A stretch of 64,000 nt of DNA from Neorhodopirellula pilleata. GTDB taxonomy: Bacteria > Planctomycetota > Planctomycetia > Pirellulales > Pirellulaceae. A program made the translations under genes and the position numbers. Positions 17,055 to 26,219 of this stretch are shown here, piece after piece. Numbering within the stretch: position 1 is the stretch's first letter; every line of letters begins with the position of its first letter. The notes under the pieces were generated by a model that did no database searches, was not told where the DNA came from, and saw nothing but the letters and a program-made list of their open reading frames with translations. The stretch is taken from the NCBI RefSeq assembly GCF_007859915.1, contig NZ_SJPM01000001.1, positions 49,492 to 113,491 on the forward strand, in the 5' to 3' direction.

Positions 17055-17670
17055 GTGATTTTGGTTGCAAAGGTGAATGACTTTCTTGAATCATTCGTCC
17101 ATTCGGCTCGGCTGGCAAACTTCGCTTTCCCGATAATCGGTCAATTGATTGGCCGGTCGTCGTTTTGGTTCGATTGTGCGGGTTAGGCAAGCGAGACCAC
17201 CGCAAGCGGGTGTCGCCCAACAGCACACGCATTGGTTCGGCGCAAAAGTGAACGCGGGCTTGATACTCGATCACCAGGCGTGACCCGCTAGAGATTCGAT
17301 TGAACTGAAGATCGAGCGTTCGAGACAACGAAGCGTTGTTAGGTCGAATTGGGCGACCATCGAGTTCCATCCGAACCAACTGGTCATACATCAAGCTCGG
17401 CGCAAAATGCCGGATCAGTCGCGTTTGATAGGACACATCCATCTCGTCGCACGGTACCGACGTTAGCACGACTTCAAAAGTCAACACGTCGCGTGGCATC
17501 GCAATCGTGTGACTGCACGATTCGGTCCATTGCCAGGGTCCATGGCATTGGAACTCGCGACGTCTCGACTCGACCAGACCATCGCTCAGGGTATGAAGGT
17601 GGTTGCAAGACTCGACCAAGGTTTCGAGTTGCGGATCCCTCATCGGATGCCAAGACGCTTGAACTGCCAC
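16957..17670 (-). CDS. Hypothetical protein, C-terminus overlapping the YjfB-like gene
   Basis: A 237-residue frame I do not recognise. Residues about 30-165 read like a real protein, with an amphipathic beta-rich stretch DVLTFEVVLTSVPCDEMDV, then LMYDQLVRMELDGRPI and SGSRLVIEYQARVHF. After about residue 170 the sequence becomes Arg/Ser/Pro-rich and unlike a folded domain, and its last 98 bases share DNA with the YjfB-like gene in a different frame. Either the true protein ends earlier through an undetected frameshift or the tail is a natural extension. No signal peptide or membrane helix is seen. The start could also be the internal Met at residue 10. Confidence 0.4.
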   Translation of the reverse strand: MAVQASWHPMRDPQLETLVESCNHLHTLSDGLVESRRREFQCHGPWQWTESCSHTIAMPRDVLTFEVVLTSVPCDEMDVSYQTRLIRHFAPSLMYDQLVRMELDGRPIRPNNASLSRTLDLQFNRISSGSRLVIEYQARVHFCAEPMRVLLGDTRLRWSRLPNPHNRTKTTTGQSIDRLSGKRSLPAEPNGRMIQESHSPLQPKSHVCDSRSRSASPSRSARGDGIENQHAVAGQTT

Positions 17671-17855
17671 CGAACCGACCTCCCGTGCGGGGATGCTTCT
17701 GGTGCGACCGGTCCGCTCCGCCAGCGTTCCGAATCATCGCATCGCAAGCATGAAACGCGATCGATGTTCAGGCAAATCTAGGGTCAGCAGAACACGACGG
17801 ATTGAGGCGGCTGTGGTCAAGTGTGCCAGTAAAAACGATTGGGCGTGGCCTCGAA

Positions 17856-18962
17856 TTATTTCTCCAGCGGGGCGGCATCGTCTTTGGCTTCGTCTTCGTC
17901 TTCTTCATCCTCGGTTCGAAAACGATAGGCTGGATTGGCGCGGTCGAAGTCTAAATCCGTCAGTTCGGCTTCGAGGTTGATTTTGGTGATCACGTATTGT
18001 TCTTGCAAAACCGGTTCGCCACCCTCTGCCCCAGGCCACGCATACGATGCAAAGTACACCGGCAATTGCCACTCGTCATCGATGTAGACCTTGGCGATTT
18101 GAAAGTCCGACTGTGGCGTTTGCTTGAGTTGCCGGATTTCAATGTGTTGACAACTGCGTCCATCCACTTTGGCGTCGGCGAACAAGCGAATCTGAATGGG
18201 GCAATCGGCCGGTTGCGTTTCCATGCGATCGAGAATCTGTTGCAGCATCGGTCGAATTCCGGTCTGCGTGATCGAATAGTTGGTGTCCTTTCGGGCCAAC
18301 CGACCATCGGGATCCAACTTTAATGTCAGGTTTGGCAAACGGCTCCCACCACGACGGACCAACAAATCCCCGTCGAGTTGGTTTTCGACGTAAAGCACTT
18401 CGCGACCGGCAACTTTTTCAGGCTTTAGGAATTTTGCGTAAATAGAAAGCGGTTGGATCAATTGGCCGTTCTGCACCCGCCGATCACGGACCTTCAAACG
18501 AAGATATTGAGCCGAGTCCAATTTGCCATCGATGGTTTCCTGTTTGACGATTAAGCAAGTATAGGCGTCAATGGTGGTCTCGAACTTCTCTTTGGCCCGA
18601 CGCGCCAATTCGATCAGCGGCTCGAGCGATTCGGGAGGCCTGGCCCCCGGTCCGATCATGTCGATCGGCTTGGCGTTCATGGCCTGGGTTTCTTCGGGAT
18701 CGACCGCGTCGAGCGATTCGGCGACATCGGTAGATTTCTCGCTACCAAGGGCTTTTGCTGGTGTTCGCTCTACATTTGGCTTGTTATCGGACGTCTTGCT
18801 TTCCGATGTCTTGGGTCGGGGATTGTTGGTACCGGATTTGACGTCATCTGCGCTCAAGTGAATGGTAGCAAGCAGGCATACCAGGCAAATGAAAACCTGT
18901 CCGAGCAGCCGCATTGGGACGGCGAGTTGCGGCTGAGGCGGACTGAGTCGTCGAAAACTCAT
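17856..18962 (-). CDS. DUF1571 domain protein, exported
   Basis: A 368-residue protein with an N-terminal hydrophobic segment (LLGQVFICLVCLLATIHLSA) that works as a signal peptide or anchor. A Ser/Lys/Thr-rich linker (about 40-90) precedes the DUF1571 domain, which begins around LIELARRAKEKFETTIDAY and contains VKQETIDGKL, YLRLKVRDR and KVAGREVLYVENQLDGDLL. The C-terminus is acidic (EDEEDEDEAKDD). DUF1571 resembles outer-membrane lipoprotein-sorting (LolA-like) beta-barrel folds, but no function is established. The start at 18962 has GGAA at a reasonable distance; an internal ATG at 18914 lies just before the hydrophobic segment and is an alternative. It is downstream of tmk by about 136 bases and may belong to the same operon. 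Confidence 0.85.
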   Translation of the reverse strand: MSFRRLSPPQPQLAVPMRLLGQVFICLVCLLATIHLSADDVKSGTNNPRPKTSESKTSDNKPNVERTPAKALGSEKSTDVAESLDAVDPEETQAMNAKPIDMIGPGARPPESLEPLIELARRAKEKFETTIDAYTCLIVKQETIDGKLDSAQYLRLKVRDRRVQNGQLIQPLSIYAKFLKPEKVAGREVLYVENQLDGDLLVRRGGSRLPNLTLKLDPDGRLARKDTNYSITQTGIRPMLQQILDRMETQPADCPIQIRLFADAKVDGRSCQHIEIRQLKQTPQSDFQIAKVYIDDEWQLPVYFASYAWPGAEGGEPVLQEQYVITKINLEAELTDLDFDRANPAYRFRTEDEEDEDEAKDDAAPLEK

Positions 18963-19098
18963 GAGATCGTTCCGGGCGAGAGTCGAAGGAATAACATCGC
19001 GTAGTTTAGCTTACGATAGCCTTGCCGGCGGCGTCGGGTCAAACAGCCCAACACCACAAAATCCGGGGCGCGAGTGGCGGCGACTTTCAGCCGCCGAT

Positions 19099-19755
19099 TC
19101 AGGAGCCGGAAAAGAGTCCTGACACCTTTTGTGCGGTGACTGCTGTCCAGATTCGCTCGGCGACTTCGTCGGGGGCGCCTTGGGCGTCGATGACCTCCCC
19201 GCGGCCGCCGGTTTGAGGTAGTTCTCGCAAGAACGCTTCGCGGACGTTGGCCATGTATTCTTGTCCACGGGACTCCATCCGGTCGGCGGGGCCGTCGAGC
19301 CTTGCCATCGCGATCTCGACCGGCATGTCGAGCACCAAGGTGAGATCCGGCGACAACCCTCCGCAGGCGATCCGGCCCATTTGCCACAACGTCTCCGGTG
19401 CAACGGTTGGCTTTCCATTCTCGCGGCCGTTGCCGGTACTTTGGTAGACCACGTTGGCCAATAGAAAGCGATCCGAAATGATCGTTTTGCCCGCCGCCAA
19501 TGCCGGACGCAGGATCGTCTCGATCATTTCTGTCCTGCTCGCCATGAACAACATCGCTTCGGTCAGTCGATTCATTCGCAAGTCACTGTCCAATAAGATC
19601 TCCCGCAACCTCGCACCGATTTCCGTCGAGCCGGGATCGCGGACCGTCATCACGTCGCACCCCGCTTGTGTCAACCGTTCGGCTAGCATGGCGATCTGCG
19701 TTGATTTACCGACGCCGTCGATGCCGTCGAGCGAGATGAAACGAGGTAAGTTCAT
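19099..19755 (-). CDS. tmk: Thymidylate kinase
   Basis: A 218-residue dTMP kinase that phosphorylates dTMP to dTDP. The P-loop GIDGVGKST is at residues 10-18, the Asp-Arg motif SDRFLLANVVYQSTG is near 92 and the lid-region block MARLDGPADRMESRGQEY is near 155. Length matches the family. The last residues (TAQKVSGLFSGS) run into the segment before the stop at 19099. It is the last clear member of a minus-strand operon running from 24908 (large secreted protein, POT transporter, small membrane protein, tmk), with a 13-base spacing from the gene before it. Its presence with surface and transport genes seems a matter of position only. Confidence 0.95.
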   Translation of the reverse strand: MNLPRFISLDGIDGVGKSTQIAMLAERLTQAGCDVMTVRDPGSTEIGARLREILLDSDLRMNRLTEAMLFMASRTEMIETILRPALAAGKTIISDRFLLANVVYQSTGNGRENGKPTVAPETLWQMGRIACGGLSPDLTLVLDMPVEIAMARLDGPADRMESRGQEYMANVREAFLRELPQTGGRGEVIDAQGAPDEVAERIWTAVTAQKVSGLFSGS

Positions 19756-19768
19756 GCGTCAGACAAAG

Positions 19769-20347
19769 CTATTGAATGGGACCACTGGTGAAGCCATCGG
19801 CGTTGCCGACGATCTGGAAATGTCGATACCCGGTCACGACCCAACCGCCGTGATCGGATGAGTCCAACCCGCGTTTTTCGAAAGTCAGATTCAGCCGACG
19901 AGGTACCGAAATGTTCTGGATCGAACCTCGTTTGCTGCTGACGGTTACCTTGACGGTCATTTCCACTTCGGCCTGAACCGGGAGGGTGTTTTCAATGACG
20001 CGAATACTGCGGATGTTTCCCACGTCCGCTTGGCTGAACTCCCACTGCGGAAGTTCGCCGGCCGCTTGCCGTCGCGTCGATTCGTCCCCGATGACGGACA
20101 ACGCCCGCGGGTGATCGTTCGCCTCGACGGCGTCGGCGACTTCGTGAATCAGTTGTTCGATTCGTTCGCGATCGGTTACCCAATTTTCAGCAATCACCCA
20201 AGCCAACGGAACGCACACCGCGAGCACCAAACCGATGATCGCCAGCGGTTTCTTGCCGGTTTGCAACCACCCGTAAATCAGGGCGGCCGATAGCACCCCC
20301 AACGCGATCGAAACGACCAACGGACTTTCGGCGAGCAGTTCACTCAT
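19769..20347 (-). CDS. Small membrane protein of unknown function
   Basis: 192 residues with two N-terminal membrane helices (about 8-27 and 33-53) separated by LQTGKKP, then a soluble domain of about 130 residues. The soluble part starts with a helix (ERIEQLIHEVADAVEANDHPRAL) and continues with beta-strands containing VEMTVKVTVSSKRGSI and WVVTGYRHFQIVG, a pattern reminiscent of NTF2-like/DUF4440-type small domains, though I cannot assign it. Its start overlaps the POT transporter stop by four bases (ATGA) and it precedes tmk by 13 bases, so it is translationally tied to the transporter. Confidence 0.75.
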   Translation of the reverse strand: MSELLAESPLVVSIALGVLSAALIYGWLQTGKKPLAIIGLVLAVCVPLAWVIAENWVTDRERIEQLIHEVADAVEANDHPRALSVIGDESTRRQAAGELPQWEFSQADVGNIRSIRVIENTLPVQAEVEMTVKVTVSSKRGSIQNISVPRRLNLTFEKRGLDSSDHGGWVVTGYRHFQIVGNADGFTSGPIQ

Positions 20348-21741
20348 CGGGATGCGGACTGGTCTAAGATCGCTTGTTCATGGTCAATGTCACTGTCGTG
20401 GTCGCCCTCGTCTTGGATGTATGTCTTTCCGTGATAGAAGTAGGCGACGGCGATGTAAATGATCGCGGCGGCCAGCATCAATCCGGTGAAGAACCAGTAA
20501 TACGACGCACCGGGTAGTTTGGACGTTCCATCCGGGTTGCTGATGATCGCGTTGACCCCGGCGGTGATGAAGTTGCCCAACGAAACCGACAACATGTACA
20601 AGCTCATGATAATCGACTTGATACTGTTGGGCGCCTGCGTGTAGCTAAACTCCAAACAGGTGATCGACACCATGACTTCGGCAGCGGTCAAGATGACATA
20701 AGCGAGCACCTGCCAGCCGATGTTGGGCGTGCCGCCGTCTTGAATGTTTTGCTCGATCAACGCGCTGATTGAAAACGCGGCGACGGTTAAGAACATGCCG
20801 ATGCCGATCTTGCGAAGCGGCGTGAGTTTGAATACTTGATCGATCGCCGGATAAATCGCGTAGCTGAACAAAGGAACCATAATCAAGATCAGGAACGGGT
20901 TGGCCGCTTGGATCTGGCTCGACAACAAGTTCGTGCCCAAGAAGTTGCGATCCATGTTTTCGGCTTGCAAGACCCAAGCGCTCGCGGTTTGATCGAATAG
21001 GCTCCAGAACACCGCGACCAACACGTAGATGGGAGCAAGTGCCAAGATCGCCTTGAGCCCCGCGCCCGTGAAGGCGTCTTTGAAAACACCGACGCCACGG
21101 GCGGGAATGTGAACAAAACGGTTGCGGCCCATCCAGAATAGAATCGTCGCGACTGCCATCAGCACGCCGGGAACGCCGAAGGCAACTTGTGATCCGTAGC
21201 GGTCCAATAACCATGGCGTCAACAACGTCGACAAAAATGCGCCCATGTTGATCGCGACATAAAACCAGCCGAACACTTTCGACAGCAGATGCGAATTGCG
21301 TGTTCCGAATTGGTCGCCGACGTGCGCCGAAACACATGGTTTGATGGCCCCGGTTCCCAAGGCGATCAGGCTGAGTCCAACGGCCAGCCCCATTCGCGTT
21401 TCATCGACCGCCAAGGCCAAGTGCCCGAAACAGTAGAGCACCGACAAATACAAAATCGTGCGGTACTTGCCGAGCAACCAATCCGCGATCAACGCGCCGG
21501 CTAACGGAGTGAAGTACGCGGCCATCACAAAGATGTGAACCCAAAACTTCGCGTCCTCGCCGCTCATCGGATCGACGCCGCCGCTCGACCCGATCAAATA
21601 CTGGGTCATGAAGACGGTAAGAATCGCCTTCATGCCGTAGAAGCTAAACCGTTCGGCCGCTTCGTTACCAATGATATAAGGAATGCCGCTGGGCAGGCCG
21701 TCGATCGGCGCAGGACTCGTTTGGTAAGAACGCGATGACAT
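20344..21741 (-). CDS. POT-family proton-dependent peptide transporter
   Basis: A 465-residue major facilitator of the POT/PTR family, which imports di- and tripeptides with protons. The ExxERF motif is in GNEAAERFSFYG near residue 30, and the second signature (GTGAIKPCVSAHVGDQFG) is near 135 with the expected Lys. About 12-14 hydrophobic helices are visible. ATG at 21741 overlaps the stop of the upstream large gene (TGATG), and its own stop overlaps the next start (ATGA), so the three are translated in series. Peptide uptake next to a large exported protein might suggest use of degradation products, but this is inference only. Confidence 0.92.
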   Translation of the reverse strand: MSSRSYQTSPAPIDGLPSGIPYIIGNEAAERFSFYGMKAILTVFMTQYLIGSSGGVDPMSGEDAKFWVHIFVMAAYFTPLAGALIADWLLGKYRTILYLSVLYCFGHLALAVDETRMGLAVGLSLIALGTGAIKPCVSAHVGDQFGTRNSHLLSKVFGWFYVAINMGAFLSTLLTPWLLDRYGSQVAFGVPGVLMAVATILFWMGRNRFVHIPARGVGVFKDAFTGAGLKAILALAPIYVLVAVFWSLFDQTASAWVLQAENMDRNFLGTNLLSSQIQAANPFLILIMVPLFSYAIYPAIDQVFKLTPLRKIGIGMFLTVAAFSISALIEQNIQDGGTPNIGWQVLAYVILTAAEVMVSITCLEFSYTQAPNSIKSIIMSLYMLSVSLGNFITAGVNAIISNPDGTSKLPGASYYWFFTGLMLAAAIIYIAVAYFYHGKTYIQDEGDHDSDIDHEQAILDQSASR

Positions 21742-24700
21742 CAGGATCCTTTATCGCTGGAAGGGGCCCCTTTGGCGGATGCCCGTTGGGACGGGACGTG
21801 AGGATCACGACGATACCGGTTTCGCCACAGGTCGAACAGGGTGCGCCGGTCTGGACGCGGTTCGATCTGCTCGGTGTCGGAGGGTTTCGCGGAAACCTCG
21901 TTCGGCATCGGTGACGGTGTGCTCTCCCCCGGAGCAACGCGGGCTAGTCGCATGGTTGTTTTCTGCTTCAACAGACTCACCCGGGGGATTTCCTCACTAG
22001 GGCCAAATTCGCCGATCCAATTAAACGTTCCGGACCGCTTCTCAGCCGACCCGGCAACGGGCAAACCCGGATCGGCAACCGAACCAGAATCAACGGGCAA
22101 GCCAAGTTGTGACAACGCAGGCGACAATGGTTCCATTGCCAAAGCCTCGATCAAATCGTTATGGATCGGTGCGGTCGGCTGGTCCGATATCGTACCTGCC
22201 GAAACCGACTCGGGGGTGATCAACTCGTCGGAAACCACCGACGCAACCGGTGTCGGAACAGCGAGCGGTGCCATTGCTTCGGCAGGGATGTCAACCGTTG
22301 CTGGGATATCGACCGTTTCGGGTGCATCTGCCATTCCCGCAATTTCGACTGTGTCCGAAGTGTCGATCGTTCGACTCAAACGTTCCCAGTCGGTCGCGAC
22401 CAACAATCGCTGCGCCGCCTCAAAGCGTCCTTGTTGCAAATCCGCCAACGCGAGCAGTGCCTGTTTCGGAAGCGGCTCGATTTCAGCGACGGGTAAGAAG
22501 TCCGAGCAACTGCGTAGATCGGACAACCGAATGCAGCCACCGCCATCCAGTTGCCACTGTAGGTAGACGTCGCTGACCTCGGCGACTTCACCTAAATCCA
22601 CTTCAGCAACGAAGCGCATGACACGGCCATTGCCCTTCGAGGACACGAGATCGTGATGAACTAAAAACGGCAGCGGCTCATCGTTTTTGGCATCACAAAG
22701 CGTCCAGCGAATGTCATCCAGCGCGATTTCGTCGGATAGTTCGATTCGCGTCGCGACGAACAAGCGTCGAGACTCAGGAACCGGAAAAGACCCGGATCTT
22801 ACGCAACCGCAAGGGGCTTCGGGCCAGTGCCGCGGAACAAACGTTTTGATTTGCAAGCACTCTTGCTTTCTCGCAACAGCGTTCTCCTTGTCCGAAAGCG
22901 GGACGGTCGAGATTTCGATTCCATGTCCGTCAAACAAATTCCACTTCGTCGGTCGTCCCGATTCGTCGCGGTCGCTCCAATCCGCATTGGGGATTCGGTT
23001 GTCTGACTTCAGTTCCCAACGCGAGGCCGATTCCGCATGGCTCAACAGCCGCTCACAATGACGGGTGATTCGTTCGCGATCGGTGATCCTGCGTTTGCAT
23101 TGACAGACCAGTTGTGGTTCAACTTGCGATGTTCCTACCGCCAGAACAAACTGCTCAACCTCGTATGCTGAAAGGTGAATCACTTTCGAGTTACCATCGT
23201 CTTTACCGGATGGGTCCTTCACGCGAGTCCTTAATACGACGGCCGCATCCCAAGGCGAGAGGTTGGCGACCCGGCCACTTCCCGACTTGGCATCCCAGGA
23301 TGCGTGAATGCCTTCGCCGAGTTCGGTCAGCTCACTCACTTCGGCTGAACACGAGAGAAGACTGCGATGACGTAACCACTGCGGTTGAGCAAGATGACGC
23401 AAGCTTCCATTACTGACAATCGAGCTCGCTTTTCGTTTCACAATCGCCGTGGCAACCGAGTGTTCATGGAACGAACCAGCGATTTGCGGCGGATGAGTTT
23501 CGTTGCTCCGCCGGACGAGCAGTTGCTCGCTAGCTACAGGGTCGTCCACAATCCATTGAAATGGCAATGAAATCGGTTCGGATCGCACCGCCCTTAGGCG
23601 AAATCCGTTTGATAATCCTACGATGGGGTGCGTCGTCCATGCGATCGACGTCGGGCTCCAGGCACGGTGACGTTCGTCGTCGACGTCCTGCGCGACATCG
23701 GATGGTGCGTAGGCGTCCGGTGGCAATACCCAGACACATGGATCGGATGGATGATTCGCAAGTTTGCGAGCCGCGGCGATCGTTTGATCCGACTTCGCGG
23801 CGTCATACAAGGCAACCCCCACAAACGCCTTGGACGACGAATGCTCGGTTGTCCATTGCGTAATTTCGTCCATGTTCGCTGAGTTCGGCGCGACTTCAAT
23901 CGCGGGAACCAACCGCAAGCCAGCATTCGCGAAGCCGTTAAACCAAAGTTCGAATTGATCCGGTGGCACATCGATGATCGCACCGTTTGACGCCTGGAAA
24001 TCCAACAACTGAACAACGCGGTCCACGAGTTTCATTGAATCCATTTCATCCAGCCGTGCACCGGATCTCCCCAGCAACGTTTCTTGAACTTCGTCAAACC
24101 GAAGTAAGACCGTCGGAGTTGGCCGACCCGGTTGCTCACCGCTAGACGCCGAGGCATCATCGATCGAACGATCAGCGGTGAGCCGATTGCCGTTTCGGAA
24201 CTTCGGCAGTTCGAGCTTCAAGCCGGGGCGATCGATTGGTTCCAGAACACGCACGACAACATCACACGTATCAGAGTGGTTGTTTTTCCACGTCGTGATG
24301 GTCCATCGGACATGGCCGGTCCGCGTCCAAAACGGGATTTTCAGTTCGTGTCGGGACGGATCATTCGCCGCGACGATTCCGAGAACATCGACCGCCGAAT
24401 CAAATAGAACGATCTGTTCGTCGGCTTGTCCGACTTGTTCTAATCGGACTTGGTAGCGATCAACGACTTCGGCGGGTAGTTCGATCTCGGCGATCAGTGG
24501 TGTCTCGATCGGCAGGTCGGCGAGATCCCAGTGACGTTCATGCTCTTGATGGTCCTGCAGATAGACCTTCGGCGGCTGGTCACTATCGTTCGCATTGCCA
24601 CCGGCGAACGGTTGATTGCCTCGGTCGCTTTTGGTTCGTGATTCCGTATTACCCTTGGAGTCCCATTGAGTCAGTGTCGATTCTGTCCGAACGTTCCAGT

Positions 24701-24908
24701 TGCTAGGTGCGGTCCGGTCGGTTACCAAGCCTTCCTCAATCATTTCAAAATCGCCTGAATCTCCGTAACCATCAGGGAGTGTCATTCCCTCAGCGGCCGG
24801 TGATTCTTGAGCGATCGCCGTCAAGGGCGGGACAATCGCGGCAAGACCCCATCCGAACGCGACGGCGAAGACGACTGTCCGGTGCGAGGTCTTAGGTTGG
24901 AATTGCAT
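21741..24908 (-). CDS. Large exported protein of unknown function (about 1055 residues)
   Basis: I do not recognise a named family. The start is placed at MQFQPKTSHR (ATG at 24906-24908), which puts a signal peptide (VVFAVAFGWGLAAIVPPLTA, then IAQ) at the N-terminus; an ATG at 24938 would add ten residues. The body is beta-rich with recurring DLPIETPLIAEIELPAEV, VRWTITTWKN and LFVATRIELSDEIALDDIRW-type strands. A block around ASNGAIIDVPPDQFELWFNG (near residue 300) is followed by a TIM-barrel-like stretch of alternating strands and helices. A Pro/Val/Ala-rich segment (about 870-960) precedes a basic tail that is probably cytoplasmic or disordered. It is the first gene of the operon with POT, small membrane protein and tmk. 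Confidence 0.75.
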   Translation of the reverse strand: MQFQPKTSHRTVVFAVAFGWGLAAIVPPLTAIAQESPAAEGMTLPDGYGDSGDFEMIEEGLVTDRTAPSNWNVRTESTLTQWDSKGNTESRTKSDRGNQPFAGGNANDSDQPPKVYLQDHQEHERHWDLADLPIETPLIAEIELPAEVVDRYQVRLEQVGQADEQIVLFDSAVDVLGIVAANDPSRHELKIPFWTRTGHVRWTITTWKNNHSDTCDVVVRVLEPIDRPGLKLELPKFRNGNRLTADRSIDDASASSGEQPGRPTPTVLLRFDEVQETLLGRSGARLDEMDSMKLVDRVVQLLDFQASNGAIIDVPPDQFELWFNGFANAGLRLVPAIEVAPNSANMDEITQWTTEHSSSKAFVGVALYDAAKSDQTIAAARKLANHPSDPCVWVLPPDAYAPSDVAQDVDDERHRAWSPTSIAWTTHPIVGLSNGFRLRAVRSEPISLPFQWIVDDPVASEQLLVRRSNETHPPQIAGSFHEHSVATAIVKRKASSIVSNGSLRHLAQPQWLRHRSLLSCSAEVSELTELGEGIHASWDAKSGSGRVANLSPWDAAVVLRTRVKDPSGKDDGNSKVIHLSAYEVEQFVLAVGTSQVEPQLVCQCKRRITDRERITRHCERLLSHAESASRWELKSDNRIPNADWSDRDESGRPTKWNLFDGHGIEISTVPLSDKENAVARKQECLQIKTFVPRHWPEAPCGCVRSGSFPVPESRRLFVATRIELSDEIALDDIRWTLCDAKNDEPLPFLVHHDLVSSKGNGRVMRFVAEVDLGEVAEVSDVYLQWQLDGGGCIRLSDLRSCSDFLPVAEIEPLPKQALLALADLQQGRFEAAQRLLVATDWERLSRTIDTSDTVEIAGMADAPETVDIPATVDIPAEAMAPLAVPTPVASVVSDELITPESVSAGTISDQPTAPIHNDLIEALAMEPLSPALSQLGLPVDSGSVADPGLPVAGSAEKRSGTFNWIGEFGPSEEIPRVSLLKQKTTMRLARVAPGESTPSPMPNEVSAKPSDTEQIEPRPDRRTLFDLWRNRYRRDPHVPSQRASAKGAPSSDKGS

Positions 24909-25259
24909 GGCGATGGCTCGGCGACCCGGTAATGACAATCAAACGAGGTACGACCCCTTCAACGCAATCGACCCAATTATTGCAATCGACGGGGCATAAC
25001 CGTCGCAATGAGCAAGAATCGCACCACCGGTCTGACGAAGCCGTCCGCTCGTCGGAATAGCCCGATCAATCAAATTTGACGGGTTAGTCAAACCCTGCCG
25101 ATTGCGAATAAGATGTCGTGGTCGTTCCTACTTCGCCGTTATCGTGTTCACCGCTGAAAGCCTATCCGAAAAGGGGCTGACCCTTTGGAGGCGTGTCGAT
25201 ATCGGTTACTTTTTTGCATCGCCGGAGAGGGTCAGCCCCCTTTTCGGATAACCTTGTGA
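24909..25259. promoter_or_regulatory. Divergent intergenic region with a 22-bp inverted repeat
   Basis: This is the shared upstream region of the large exported gene (minus) and the TauE/SafE gene (plus). Its right part contains an inverted repeat, TATCCGAAAAGGGGCTGACC at 25163-25182 continuing CT, matched by 25228-25250 (one extra C), around a 43-nt loop, ending ten bases before the first possible TauE start. The left part is AT-richer with no convincing operator. I could not pick promoter boxes reliably. Confidence 0.6.
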
Positions 25260-26219
25260 TTGTCATTCATGCACCGTTATTCCTGGTATCTCGCCGGATT
25301 CGTTTGGCTGTTGTGGGCGGTCGGGGTGACGTTTTTGGTTTCTCCAGCGGAACTGTTGAGTCACTGGGTCATCGCCCCGACGATGCTTGTGGGCAGTTTC
25401 ATTGCCGGCAGTACGAGTGCCGGAGGCGGCGCGGTGGCCTTTCCCGTCATGACGTTGATCTTTCACGTCGACCCGCCGGTCGCTCGAGATTTCTCGTTGA
25501 TGATCCAGTCCGTCGGCATGGGCGCGGCGTCGATCGGGATCGTGCTGATGAAAATTCAGATCGATTGGCGTGCCGTTTGGTTATCGAATCTAGGCGGCTT
25601 GTTCGGATTAATGATCGGATTTGAAATCAGCGGGCTGATGTCGCCGCCCCTGGTCAAGATGTTTTTTGTCTCGTTGTGGCTATCGCTCGCCTTGGCTTTG
25701 TTTCTGGTGAATCGGCGGAACGCGAGTATCGTCACCGAACTGGTGTATCCGAATCGCTTGTTGAGCGTCGCGTTGGTGCTGATGGGCGTCCTCGGTGGAA
25801 CGATTTCGGGAATCACGGGCAGCGGCCTGGACATGCTCGTTTTTGCCATGCTGACCATCATGTTCCGGCTCAGCGAAAAGGTGGCGACCCCCACGAGCGT
25901 CGTGATCATGGCGGTCAACGCGATGGCGGGCACGACGCTGCGATTGATCGGCGGCGGAGTGTGGCCCGAAGCGGTGGCGTTTTGGTGGTGCGCGGTCCCG
26001 GTCGTCGTCGTCGGAGCCCCCGTCGGGGCATGGTTCATTCGGAATAAAGATCGACGCTTCATCACGAATTGGTTGTATGTCGCGATCGCAGCTCAATTCA
26101 TCGGTGCGATGGTTATCGTACCTCAAACATACCAAACACTGTGCCTCGTCGCCGCCACCACGTATCTGGGTAGCTTGTTGTTCCTATCGATGCGACGTTG
26201 GGGGCCACGATTCACATGA
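25260..26219 (+). CDS. TauE/SafE-family anion permease
   Basis: A 319-residue membrane protein with about eight helices and the duplicated layout of the TauE/SafE (sulfite/organosulfonate exporter) family. The two halves begin with VGSFIAGSTSAGGGAVAFPV near residue 43 and MGVLGGTISGITGSGLDML near 175, the paired glycine-rich signatures of the family. The substrate cannot be read from the sequence. The start is either TTG at 25260 or ATG at 25269 (MHRYSWYL). Its stop overlaps the ATG of the glutamyl-Q tRNA synthetase gene (ATGA), so the two are coupled, though no functional link is evident. Confidence 0.88.
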   Translation: MSFMHRYSWYLAGFVWLLWAVGVTFLVSPAELLSHWVIAPTMLVGSFIAGSTSAGGGAVAFPVMTLIFHVDPPVARDFSLMIQSVGMGAASIGIVLMKIQIDWRAVWLSNLGGLFGLMIGFEISGLMSPPLVKMFFVSLWLSLALALFLVNRRNASIVTELVYPNRLLSVALVLMGVLGGTISGITGSGLDMLVFAMLTIMFRLSEKVATPTSVVIMAVNAMAGTTLRLIGGGVWPEAVAFWWCAVPVVVVGAPVGAWFIRNKDRRFITNWLYVAIAAQFIGAMVIVPQTYQTLCLVAATTYLGSLLFLSMRRWGPRFT

